Source: Lunularia cruciata (Eukaryota > Streptophyta > Marchantiopsida > Lunulariales > Lunulariaceae). Taken from it: a DNA stretch of 64,000 nt. The notes below the pieces were generated by a model. The model did no database searches. It was not told the DNA's origin and saw nothing but the letters and a program-made list of their open reading frames with translations. Both the position numbers and the translations under genes were made by a program. The stretch spans positions 57,626,593 through 57,690,592 of the forward strand of contig OX419759.1 of NCBI GenBank assembly GCA_948567375.1, read 5' to 3'. Of this stretch, positions 46,661 through 56,439 are shown piece by piece (the first letter of the stretch is position 1; every line of letters begins with the position of its first letter).

Positions 46661-47249
46661 CTGAGCTCCAATGATCATTTTTATAGTTCTACATCCACCT
46701 TGGGACCTAAGACCCATTCTGATACCTAGAGCCTACATGCCAAAACTGATGGATCTCTTGAAGGAGAAAATTGATGCAAAGATCCTAGAGCCGTCACTTG
46801 CGCCTTATTCTAGTCACTAGTTTACAGTTGTCTAGGAAGAATGGGGCATTGAGGTTCATTCAAGACATGTAACTGGTGAATCGAGTGACATTAGAAACAC
46901 AAGGATAGGGCCAATTGTTGGAGAATTTGCAAAAGCATTTACGGGTAGAGCAATATATTCATTGGGAGATCTACACTCTGGTTATGATCAGTTCCAACTT
47001 GCTGAAGGGAGTAGAGATGTTACCACAATGAGGACACCCTTGGGATTGATGAGGATGTGCACTTTGCCATAAGGAGCAACAAATTGTATTGCACATATCA
47101 TGAACGGGATGAATAAGGTTCTTAGGGATTTCATTCCAGAGAACACAATGCCTTTTATGGATGATATTCCAATAAAAGGCTGTATAGAAGAAGAGAAGGA
47201 TGAAGTATTGGATCAAAGGGGGTGCCACAAGTTTGTATCTAATCACATT

Positions 47250-48060
47250 TCAGATTGTGATCAGATCCTATCACGGCTTGAGGAGGTTCATTTGACATTA
47301 CCGGGTGCTAAACCCAAGTTTGGTGTTGAAGAGGTGGTCATTGTTGGGTATTTATGTGGATGGTTTGGTCACAAACCTGATCCAAGCAAGGTGAATGCAA
47401 TGCAGCAAATGAAGGACACATGCAACTCACTAACAAAAGTAAGGAGATACTTGGGAGCTTGTGTGTTTTATCATGTATGGATTCCGCACTTTGCCCATGA
47501 AGCAGATCCTCTCTATGGTTTGTTACGGAAAGGTCAAAAGTTTAGGTGGGAGGAGAGACACACAGAAGCGGTTCAGAAGTTGAAACAATTGTTGTCCTCT
47601 CCACCTATACTACAAAGGATAAGCTATGAGAACAACAAGCCCGTAATACTCATGGTTGATACTAGTCCCGTAGCTATCAATGGGCAATAGGGCAAGATGA
47701 TGAAGAAGGGAACCGATACACTGTATAATTTGGGGCAAAGGTCCTGAGTGAATGCCAAAGAGTCTACCCTCAGGTTAAATGAGAGCTATGGGGAGTGGTT
47801 ATAGTGATGAAATTTGAGAAGGACTACCTGATTTGTGCACCGGTTATAGTGGAGACGGATTGTTTGCCACTATTAGGGATGATTACAAATTGTAATACCC
47901 CGGATATTGCAATGCTCACGTGGATAGCATACATCAAATCCCTAAATCTTGAGTTCCATCACATAGCAGGCAAGGATAACCCTATAGCCGATATGCTATC
48001 TTGGGCTGAGTATCAAGATGAGGAGTTGATGATTGACGATACCAAAGCTATATGTACTAC
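47250..48060 (+). pseudogene. RT connection and RNase H of element D
   Basis: The RT thumb region shows VGYLCGWFGHKPDPSKV and RRYLGACVFYHVWIPHFA (47340-47500). RNase H follows with VILMVDTSPVAING (first Asp, about 47655), then after a stop and frame change VVIVMKFEKDYLICAPVIVETD (about 47800-47860) and FHHIAGKDNPIADMLS (about 47955-48000). A stop at about 47690 and changes near 47780 break the frame. Confidence 0.72.
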
Positions 48061-49342
48061 TTTCTTTTCAAGGGCTCAAGGAGGAGAGTATGAGTGTCCC
48101 AAGTTCTTCATGGAGGAACTCTATGAAGGAGAATGGTTGGATATCAAGCATTACCTTAGCTCCTTGACCAAGCAACCAGAATGGAATGACGCTTGGTACA
48201 AACAATTGAGGCGGAAAGCACACAACTGCCCTTTGGAAGGGGGTTATTTGTGGAAGAAAGCTAAACAGAGTGGCGAGCCTCCACAATAGGTTGTGTGCAA
48301 GGAAGAGACAAGGGAGCTACTGATCACAGAATTCCATGAGAGCTTGTGGGCTGGACATAGGGGTATTTATGCTACCTTTACCAAACTGAAGGAAAGGTAT
48401 TGGTGGCATAATATGTACAGAGATGTAGTTTGGTTTGTGGAGACTTGTAAAATCTGCCAAACATACTCAAATATTTGACATAGAGATGGATTACATCCTA
48501 CCTATCCGCTTGCAATGCATTTCAAGTGGGTGGTGGATCTGGTTACTATGCCGGTTGGAATATGGCAGATGCCGTACTTGGTCTTGGCACAAGAGGATAT
48601 GTCTAAGCAGGTGGAAGGACGAGCCTTGAGGACCAAAACCAGCAAGAGAATTTGCAGATTTTTGTTGGAGGACGTGGTTTGTAGATACGGGTGTGTGGGA
48701 AAAATTACAGCGGATCAAGGAGAGGTGAATACACAAGAAGCCACGGCTTTCTTTGAGAGGTGTGGAATCAAATTGGCTCTTACAACTGCTTACAACCTGG
48801 AGGGATTTGCCACAAGTGAGCAAGGTCATTTGCCCATTGTGTTTAGCATTGTGAAATCATGCCAAGTGCTCTTACCTTTTGCTCTATGGGCAGATCGCAT
48901 CACTCATAGTTCAATTACTAGTTACATGTCCACGGAGTTTATACATGAGTAGAAACCGATTATGCCAATTGAGGAGCAAATACTCACTTGGAGTGTCCTA
49001 CCTTGGGAAGATCATATATCTAGGGAGGAGCTTCTAGCACCCAGGATTCACCAATTGGAGAAAAGGCTAGAGGATGTGGAGTTGGCAATTCAAAGGCTTA
49101 AGAACAGATTTGACAAACTCCACCGCTTGAGGTCAAGAGATGTTAGAGAAGAAGATTGGGTACTAGTCTACGCTAGTACTCTAGATAACCAGCGTAGCAC
49201 TATGAGAAAATTCTCAAAGCGTTGGTTTGGACCATATGTGGTTGTGAATGTGTTGGATAATGCTACTTACTCTTTTCAAGAGTTGGATGGATGCAAACTC
49301 AAGGTTCCAATTGCTGGCAAGCATGTCAAGCTCTTCAAATAG
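48060..49342 (+). pseudogene. Integrase of element D
   Basis: HHCC domain: FHESLWAGHRGIYATF and ETCKICQ (48330-48460). The core includes KWVVDLVTMP (first D, about 48525), KITADQGEVN (second D, about 48710) and AYNLEGFATSEQGH (the E, about 48800). The C-terminal part at 48962-49342 shows a helical segment with RLRSRDVREEDWVLVYAS and KFSKRWFGPYVVVNV, the usual integrase tail that binds DNA. No chromodomain was recognised. The frame is broken near 48290, 48480 and 48950. Confidence 0.78.
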
Positions 49343-49515
49343 CAAGAAGAAGTTGGAACACGGACAAAGTCAACAAAGAGTTGGATCTCTTTCACTTCCA
49401 AGATGAAGATCTACTATTGGAGGATGATGAGTCTCATCAATCAGATGAGGAGGTAGTTTGACTCCGACTACAACGTATGGTCTGATCACTTGGTGCATAC
49501 CGGAGAATGCACAAG

Positions 49516-49776
49516 TTTAGAGGGGGTGGATGTCATGTTGTGGTTTGTGTATCCCGTAAAAAAATCACTTATCATTTTTATCTTCACATTAGTGGGGTAG
49601 GTTGTTTGCTAGATCCAATGGATGAGATGTTGCTAGGTGAGCAATCTTTATACATATATGTGATTGGCCACGTGAATTACAATCTTTTCATGTTTAAATG
49701 CTCTGATGAATAAAGATGAGGGAGAATGGAGAGACAAGGGAGTGTTTTAGTTGAGGATTCTTTAGGGGAGAAGGAC
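49516..49776 (+). repeat. Polypurine tract and 3' LTR remnant of element D
   Basis: tagagggggtggatgtca (about 49518-49535) precedes TGTTGTGGTTTGTGTATCCC at 49536. The next 240 bases match 26994-27244 closely, then similarity stops at aaggac (49776). Most of the LTR and any target duplication are gone. Confidence 0.8.
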
Positions 49777-51442
49777 CCAAGAACCTAGTATTATACCTTC
49801 CACCTGATTTCAGTAATTAGAATGCAATATCAATAACATAGTGCCGAGAATCTGAAACATATTAGCTCTGCAAAACGCATTATTGTTTGGCTCTTAAGAT
49901 GCAGATGTTCTAAAGACACTGCATAATATTACGTGAAATTGGACCACCTGTAGATGTCCAAGGGTAGCAATGATACTTGCAAAACGAACTCAAATGCTCA
50001 AACCAGGCAAACTACGTTTTAGAGAATACAACAAACCAGAGGCTATTTATACTGTCTACAAATGCTTACCAATTACAAACACAAGAGCAAGAGCACGAAT
50101 TCCAAATTACAATATACTTTAATATCTACAAACACTACTGGAAGTGTAGTATTTATGAGCAAAGTTTAGCTCGGTTTCATCTGTCTTTGAGCGTAGCTGA
50201 AAATTCTCGCATAAATTCGATTAGATATCGTGAATCACTGACCCGAATACCAGGGAACTTATGTGGGCCTTCATCAAAACTTAAAACTTACAAGTCCTAC
50301 GGGCTAGTCTAGGGCCATAGGACTTTGATACGCATGTTTCATCTTGTTTTTCAAACACATGTCAAATGGATACCATCTAGATCGATAACGTTGCGAGTTT
50401 GAAGTAAAACGTTAATTACGAGTAAAGTACCCCAGTAGGACTTTGAGATGGGATGTTTCATTATGTCCTACAAACAGATTTCAAATGGGCACCACCTGAT
50501 CGATAACGTTGCGAGTCTGAAGTAAAACGTTAATTACGGATAGAGAACCCTAATAAGAGAGTTTGCCAGCTTCAGTTCTGGATCAGAGATGAAAGGACTC
50601 GTAAAGTGGGTGAAATTACTTAGGAGAACCTGCTACATCTGAAGGTAACTGTATCTTATAACCTGCAGTAAGACCTCATTCTCGATACATCTCTAAGACA
50701 CAGTGGTCAGGCACCACCCTCTATATACGAGTGTAGTCCACTATACACCATACCTTCTGGGACTAAGTCGAGAGAATAAACCTGCATAGTTTTACATCAA
50801 CATTGCCCTGGAAAGTATCTCTCTCCCTAAATCAAAGATCGTTGTTGGTCTGCTCCTGCTCTTTACTCATAGGACCCTAACTTTTGGAGACCATGAACGC
50901 ACTGTACAAAGGAGGTTACTCATACTCCATACTCCATGTCTCAGGAGCTCCATACTTCTCTAATCATGATCTGAAACCAAGAAACACGCTGGAAAGAAAC
51001 AGGAACAAAACCAAAACCTTGAGTAGGGGGTTGCTAAGCTCCATTGGTAAGAGCATGGGTAGAAGCGGGGCCTAATCTCAACGATAGTTAACATCTTCTC
51101 ATAGTTTGTGCAAAGATTGTGACTAGAACAGTAAATCATTGTCAGAACAAGCAAAACTTGTACATGCCATGATCACTGCTCCCTGCGGATCTAAACTGAA
51201 TTCGTAGAAGAACGCTGAAGGACCTTGAACCCCAAAGTTAAGATGCAAAAGGATATAGTGCTGTGATGCGGATGATGTCAAGGGCACACTGATACCTGGT
51301 AGTGCTGCCATTTTATGATGGTCGCCGTCTCTAGAACTTAGGAACAGCAGACATGTAAACATGGAGGTAGTTCCACTATTCGAACGGTGCTGTACAATAG
51401 CGCTCCCAATGGTGCAAACGTCGACCATCGAACTCGAATAAC
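49777..51442. other. Intergenic region, no gene recognised
   Basis: Beyond the retrotransposon nest the base composition becomes more even. Apart from the 118-bp tandem repeat (50318-50551) I see no coding region. An open stretch at 51123-51446 on the - strand overlaps the predicted exon 2 of the small secreted protein in another frame and looks like chance. Confidence 0.5.
50318..50551 (+). repeat. 118-bp tandem duplication
   Basis: Two adjacent units (50318-50435 and 50436-50551) open taggactttga and share gatcgataacgttgcgag and gaagtaaaacgttaattacg. Their first halves differ more than their second halves. Non-coding. Confidence 0.9.
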
Positions 51443-51979
51443 TCAAACTGGAACAGATTGAGTATTAAGAGTTGACTCAGTTCGAAGGTTTACGTTGATG
51501 TAAATATCTTTGCCACCGCTTGCGGGTTTTGTGGTAACTTTGGTGATCTCATCGGTCCAAGATTTAGGTGTCAGAATCATGTCTGTGTGTACTTCGATGC
51601 CGTCATCATTAAATGTCTGTCAGTGATCAAGATCATCAATAAGACGAACAGCAAACAAGTAGAATTGACTAGGAACAAGAAACTTAATTCTTGAATTGTA
51701 TAATACGACTCATTCCATTCACAACACATTTCTCTCATCAATTCAGTACTTTATGCTTCGTTGCAATGCAGACCAATTTAAGCATCTCATGCAAGTTTTG
51801 GGTTATTTGACTCAACTAACCGTCAGCTCTTCGCAGTCATACCCTTCTGGTACTTTCGATGTCTCGCAGTAGTTATGGTAACTCTTTCCTACCTCATCAG
51901 ATTTCGCTAAACTGATTCTCGCCAGTAAAGCTATTGTCAGCAAAATCCATGCAAATACTGGAAAAACAGAAGTTCTCAT
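51443..51979 (-). CDS. Possible small secreted protein, two exons, 110 aa
   Basis: Exon 1 (51979-51821) encodes MRTSVFPVFAWILLTIALLA, a clear signal peptide with probable cleavage after SLA, then a short mature start with two cysteines (HNYCE, GYDCEEL). A GT donor (GTTAGT) follows at 51820. A pyrimidine-poor acceptor, ctgacag, at 51617 leads in phase into exon 2 (51616-51443), which reads TFNDDGIEVHTDMIL and ends with TGA. The chosen ATG is the one starting the hydrophobic segment. An upstream in-frame ATG at 52036 would hide it. No family is recognised. Further exons cannot be excluded. The protein would enter the secretory pathway. Confidence 0.45.
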
Positions 51980-53522
51980 GGTCACTGAACCTACTGCTAT
52001 TCGATTGTTCAAGTCACCTGGACTTCCAAGACGCAAGCGTATTTCGTAGCTCTCGCGAAAAGAATGGTTCCTCGTCGAACTAAAACCTGAAATGAGAGAT
52101 AGAGCTTCAAGGCACGCACCAGCAATTCGCGATGGATGAGCCAGAAGAGTAATCCAGGTTAGATAGTCGAAATAGAAGAAACTACTGTGATAAACGCGGC
52201 AGATAAGAATATTCGTGCAGTTTGGTAACGTTCACGCCTAAGTGCGCGGTTTCAAGTTTCGAATTTCAAACGACGCCTGATTAAAAGCCGGCCAAGTGAT
52301 TAAGCAGTTCACAGGTCGGTGCTTTAGTCCATAGACGACTAGAACACGAATTAGATATTACCCGGTAGTGTTTGTAGGTTCAGGGCCCTACTGGGTTCCC
52401 AGTCGGAGATTTCCAATATACCCTCTATCACAGCACAGCAAATCTATTGAACTTTTGGAGGTTTTAGAGCATAAGCAGGTGATAAATGATGATGAGCGAA
52501 CTCCGCAAACTTCATGTATAGGCGACACACGCCCATTGCTGTACAGGTCTCGCCGGGCCGACAGTGACGACAAATGAAGTGAAGACTTAATTTTCAAACA
52601 TAAAGAACCTCTTAAGTACAATGTACAGAGTTTAGCAGTTTGCACCTCATACAAAGAAAGTTTATTGGGATTTATTGGAGTTGGAGGTAAAGTGTTACTC
52701 TTGATCGCAGGATTGCTTGCTTCTCCGAATCCTTTCTTCGATAAACTTGAATTTGAAAGTAACGAGCGCAATATTTTCGATTCCTAACGTCGGAAACAAC
52801 CTTCTTACGTGTTTGCGGATTGGTTTTGATCGAAAGGAGGCATCAAGAGAACAGACTATCTTTCGGTGAACGTGATTGCACTGGGTTCGAAGGATTGCAT
52901 GTTTCCCCGAATCCTATTCTTCGGTAACTTGGACTTGAAAGTGAAGAGCCGCAATATCTCAGGTTCCCAGAGTCTTCTCCAAACCCCTTCTCCGGTAAAC
53001 TTGGATTTGGAAAGGAACACCCGTAATATCTTAGGTTCCGGAAAGGCTTCAGTGTCGAAAACAACTTTCTCCAACCGTTCATCAAGATCAATCAAGAGAA
53101 TTACGCAGTTGTCTTCAGCTCAGAACTTCGAGCAGATAGCATTACATACTGCGTGGATTAAATGCGCGGTTTAAATTCTTGAACATGGTTTGGAGATTCT
53201 CCATACAACTAATGTGCATCGGTTGGTACTGCTCTTGAAATGAACCAGATTCTAGTAACTGCTAAACTAGAACCTAAACTGTTATGTACATCAGAATTAC
53301 TGTTGTAGAACTTTTTGGAATGTATTAGAAAGGGAGTCCCTGTACAGACTACCGAGTCAATTTAGACTTTGTAAGTTTGTGACTAGGTCTCAGGAATCCA
53401 TGAGAGAATTGCTGTATAAGACAGGCTTCCACCACGACTATTTTGTATCTATTGGACTAAGCAAAAACGTTCTATGCGAACAACAGTGTGCTCATACAGT
53501 TCGCATTGTCCGGTTTACACGC
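51980..53522. other. Intergenic region with degenerate repeats
   Basis: No gene was recognised. The stretch contains three diverged copies of a repeat of about 75 bp (see 52708-53042). The remainder has short open frames only and would include the 5' region of the small secreted gene and the 3' region of the heat-shock gene. Confidence 0.5.
52708..53042. repeat. Three degenerate repeats of about 75 bp
   Basis: Units at about 52708-52785, 52885-52960 and 52968-53042 share, in order, a c-ccgaatcc-t-ttc segment, a cggtaacttggatttgaaa-like segment and a cgcaatatcttaggttcc-like segment. On the - strand one frame reads repeated NLRY-G-S---PS----GFGE motifs. Decayed coding repeats are possible, but no gene context supports this. 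Confidence 0.65.
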
Positions 53523-54616
53523 TCATTCGACGTTTACATCAATTACGTTCTTCTTTCGCTGCTCCTCCTTTACTTTGGGAACGGACACGTTTAATACCCC
53601 ATTCTTGAGCTCCGCTTTGATTTCCTCGGGGTTTGCATTGTCGGGAAGCGTGATTCGAGAGAAATAGGTCCCATGGCTTCTGGTGGCCCATTGATTCTCA
53701 GTCTTGCTCTCGGCGTTTTGTTCGCCTTGGATCACAAGACAGTCTTCCTCCACGTATACTTTCACGTTCTCCTTACCCAAGCCCGGCATGTCCATCCTAA
53801 GAAGGAACGATTCCTCGGTCTCTCTGAAGTCCCACGGAGTCCGTAGTGCTCTTCTGGTTGGAAAGTCCGGCGCTGTGGAGGGGGCAAAAAATGGATCGTC
53901 AAATATTCGATCCATGGTATTAATCATCGACAGCAAATTCCTCGTCGGGAAGAACGAGTCCATCAGATCTGTCATCCACATCAACGATCAACAAGAGTAA
54001 ACGTTGTAAGGTGATATGACAATCACAAATCATTCCCAACGATATTCCCTGGTGGGTAGCGTGCAGCGCTTCGAATATCCACATGTTTACACTTCCAGCG
54101 ATGTTACTCGTTCTTCCAGTATAAAGGAATTCTAACTGGACGACTGTCATGGGACAGCATGCAATAAAGAAGGATTTGCGACTGGAAATAACAAGGCTAG
54201 AGAATTGCCGCTAGACATTTCCCTATGCAGATGGGGCACAAAACTCCTTATGCCCCAAACCAAACCTGGTAAACGTGACGAACAGTGAACAAAGCTTCTT
54301 CAACAGCTGATGCAACAGAGTAGTCAATGGTCATATTACCAAACACGCGAAACGGGGAAGCTCTCGGCTGGTACAGAGCTCCATCATCTCGTTTCTGGAA
54401 CAGATTTCCATCATCTCGTTTCTCAATCGCGCTTCCGTTCTCCTCAGATGTTTGCTGGTGAGCTGAAGCTGAATTACTCATGGCTCGTGCCTTCGGCGGG
54501 TGGCTGCGAGCTACAGTCATGCAATTTCCAGCATTTGATCCAAGGAGAGACGGCCTCTTGATAGGTAAGCATGATACAGCTGAGGCAAGTTTTCGGACGA
54601 GATTGTTTGACGCCAT
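53523..54616 (-). CDS. Mitochondrial-type small heat-shock protein (HSP20 family), 240 aa
   Basis: This is an ATP-independent chaperone that holds unfolding proteins, probably in mitochondria. Exon 1 (54616-54340) gives a Ser/Arg-rich presequence (MASNNLVRKLASAVSC) and ends FRVF plus one base. The intron is 54339-53969 (GTAATA...GACAG). Exon 2 (53968-53523) continues in phase as DLMDSFFPTRNLLSMINTMD, the conserved block that leads to the alpha-crystallin domain (about residues 135-229). Conserved features are PWDF, RMDMPGLGKENVKV, LPDNANPEEIKAELKNG and GVLNVSVPK. It ends with NVIDVNVE, an I/V-x-I/V tail. Exon and intron lengths give 241 codons with the stop. One intron between presequence and core is usual for plant mitochondrial members. 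Plastid location is the main alternative. Confidence 0.9.
53969..54339 (-). other. Intron of the heat-shock protein gene (371 bp)
   Basis: Donor G|GTAATATG and acceptor GATGACAG|AT give phase 1 joining that forms an Asp codon. Reading exon 2 from its own ATG upstream of the acceptor would give a shorter 153-aa protein lacking the presequence. Confidence 0.85.
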
Positions 54617-55480
54617 CAGGTCGACGTACAGCGTTCAATTTTAGAACTTTGATGTACGAGGTCACGTAAGTCTGCGAAAGTCAGAACTCCAACATCAGAA
54701 CGTTTTCTACTAGGAAAGCCCTGCCTCCAAACAAAAAGTGACCAACATAACCAGCAGCATCGAGCAAATATTTTACCCAACGAGTCTGACATCTTAGCAA
54801 TTCAAGAGAGTATCTATACACGAATCAGTGTACCGCACCGAGAGAATCGACATGAAAGTACCTCAGAGTGGCTTCGAATAGTATAGTCCAAATGTCGCAA
54901 ACTAATTTTTGGTGCGCGGCTTCCCAGAAGCAAATATGCCGACCAGAACGCAAATCGCTGGAATACTTCACTCTTCGATGCCTCAATCCTCGACCGAGGG
55001 CAAATTTAAATTCTGAAATCCAAAAGAAGAACAGGGGAGGAAGATGGCTGTACAGTATCTTCTAGTGGCTGTCGGAACTGACTAGAGAGGGTAAACTCGG
55101 CTGTTCTGGATGCCCTTACGAAGCTACGAGAAAGTTCACCCGACCTGCTTTCCTCTACACTGGCACGACGGTATGGAACTCCACGCTCGTTGCCTCGGTA
55201 CTGGCTATGGGCATTGCTTAGGCCTCATGGCTCCGGGTTGCTGCATGTCTGTTCGAGCTGGAGCACTTTCCGGCAACGGAGACGTTGTGCTCGTGGAGAT
55301 CTACGCTAGAGCAGAGTCTCTTCATCCCGGAGACTGTCATGCGCATCCCGTAGTCACTTGAATTGTATTCATCTTCCAGCGGTAGTAGATGTGGACTCCG
55401 GGTTGCATCTCATTTTGTCGACACCGAAACTTTTGTCTCGGTGTCGTGCGAATAGTAAAGGAAGGCGACCGCGTAGGAAA
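54617..55480. other. Upstream region of the heat-shock gene; no other gene seen
   Basis: This contains the presumed promoter of the - strand heat-shock gene. I looked for heat-shock elements (repeated nGAAn) and saw only imperfect ones, for example GAAAACGTTC near 54700. A 9-bp inverted repeat, cgacaccga/tcggtgtcg, lies at 55419-55446, near the 3' end of the next element. No coding region was recognised. Confidence 0.45.
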
Positions 55481-55543
55481 AACGAAGGATGGGAAGGCCC
55501 CCATCAAGCCGTACAAGGGAGAGACAAAAAAGGTTACATGGGG

Positions 55544-56259
55544 CTAAGCCCCAATGGAGTCTATATGAGAAATCTGCTTTACCGCACCTAAGATATCTGA
55601 GCTATGCAAGATATCTGAGCTATGCAAGTGGTACGGTCTATACACAACTGGAAAATCTGAAGGAACATCACCTAATGTGATTGCTCGCCTGTGGATTGCA
55701 CCAACCACTGCCCTCTGTAGAGCAATGGACACATACTGTCTAAAATATACTACAAAGTATGAGAGTGAGAGTGGTACCTCCTGACGCCTAACATGATAAG
55801 CTCTTGCACACTCCCTGACAAATGTGTCAAATGCCTTGTCCATCACTCCATATAACTCCAAGGCTAGAGGAACAAAGAGGTGTCCTCCCTGCATGCCCCT
55901 ATACTTGGAGACCTTGCGACCTACTGCTGCACTCGCTGCCCATCCAGGGGGATGGGTAATCACTCCCTCTGAAACTGTATCCCGCGTAGGGTCCGTAACC
56001 ACGACATCCGCTACTGTCACCTGATCATCTCGGACCAAGTATAAGTCTGCATTGCATTTGAACGCTCCCTCCAAGCCAAATCTCCACTCTCTCGTGCCAT
56101 AGCAAACACTATGTCTCTAATGGCATCATGGGTAGCTATCCTCTGTCCTCCAAAGGAACACCGTGTCATGTGGACCGTTGCTGCATCTAGTGTAGAACCA
56201 CACTCACAAGTGAGTAATGAAGTTGCAAGTGGGTGGACCAAACCTAGGCAAAACCTCAT
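55544..56259 (-). pseudogene. C-terminal zinc motif and nuclease-like domain of the non-LTR element
   Basis: CECGSTLDAATVHMTRC (about 56210-56160) gives a C-x-C...H-x3-C motif, followed by GGQRIATHDAIRDIVFAMA. After a frame change near 56050 the chain continues NADLYLVRDDQ and VADVVVTDPTRD (56050-55985), in the place of the D-rich catalytic core of restriction-like nucleases. The tail includes FDTFVRECARAYHVRR (about 55820). The P of the usual R/K-PD motif reads A in this copy. This domain would nick target DNA to prime reverse transcription. Confidence 0.62.
55591..55626. repeat. 18-bp direct repeat at 3' side of the non-LTR element
   Basis: agatatctgagctatgca occurs twice in a row (55591-55608 and 55609-55626) without mismatches, at the end of the last open frame of the element on the - strand. 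Confidence 0.9.
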
Positions 56260-56439
56260 CGCTGTAGAGAAAGTAGCTGGTGCGAGTCAAAAAGCCCTAA
56301 TGCACGGTCGAGCTAGGATCCAAGAGCTTGCACCCTTGCCGGAGCAAGAGCGAAGACGTGCTCTAGTAGCCTAAGGAATGGACAAGTCGACTAAGAGAGA
56401 ATGTAGCGTATGCTCACACTATCGCTCCATCAAGGAAGA

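Larger units (their letters stand above)
45380..47250 (+). pseudogene. RT of element D (split by the mitochondrial insertion)
   Basis: Upstream of the insertion the linker ends [22 protein letters not shown] (about 45730-45790). Downstream the RT continues with PWDLRPILIPRAYMPKL (about 46700) and several stops, then IYSLGDLHSGYDQFQLAE (about 46950), TTMRTPLGLMRMC (about 47025) and the catalytic box MPFMDDIPIKG (about 47150). The Asp pair is kept, but the usual aromatic Tyr is replaced by Phe (F-M-D-D). Frame changes occur at about 46800 and 47100. Confidence 0.75.
41204..49776 (+). mobile_element. Element D: Ty3/gypsy retrotransposon of a distinct lineage
   Basis: The order is gag, protease, RT, RNase H, integrase, purine tract and 3' LTR remnant. 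The 5' LTR starts at 26994, beyond element C. Its motifs differ from all other elements here: protease ALIDHGSDINIVS, RT box PFMDDIPIKG, and a divergent integrase. It carries a mitochondrial DNA insertion at about 45.8-46.7 kb. Frames are broken in gag, early RT and the integrase. The 3' LTR (49536-49776) is cut short where genic DNA begins. Confidence 0.83.

Noticed and set aside
51123..51446. 107-codon open stretch on the - strand
   Set aside because: It overlaps the end of the predicted exon 2 in another frame, has no recognisable motif and no clear splice link.
51443..51979. Secreted lipase from the GYDCEEL motif
   Set aside because: Only a faint resemblance to lipase N-termini. No catalytic serine motif follows and the chain ends after 110 residues.
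54617..54850. Heat-shock elements upstream of the HSP20 gene
   Set aside because: Only single or imperfect GAA/TTC units were found, with no run of three correctly spaced.
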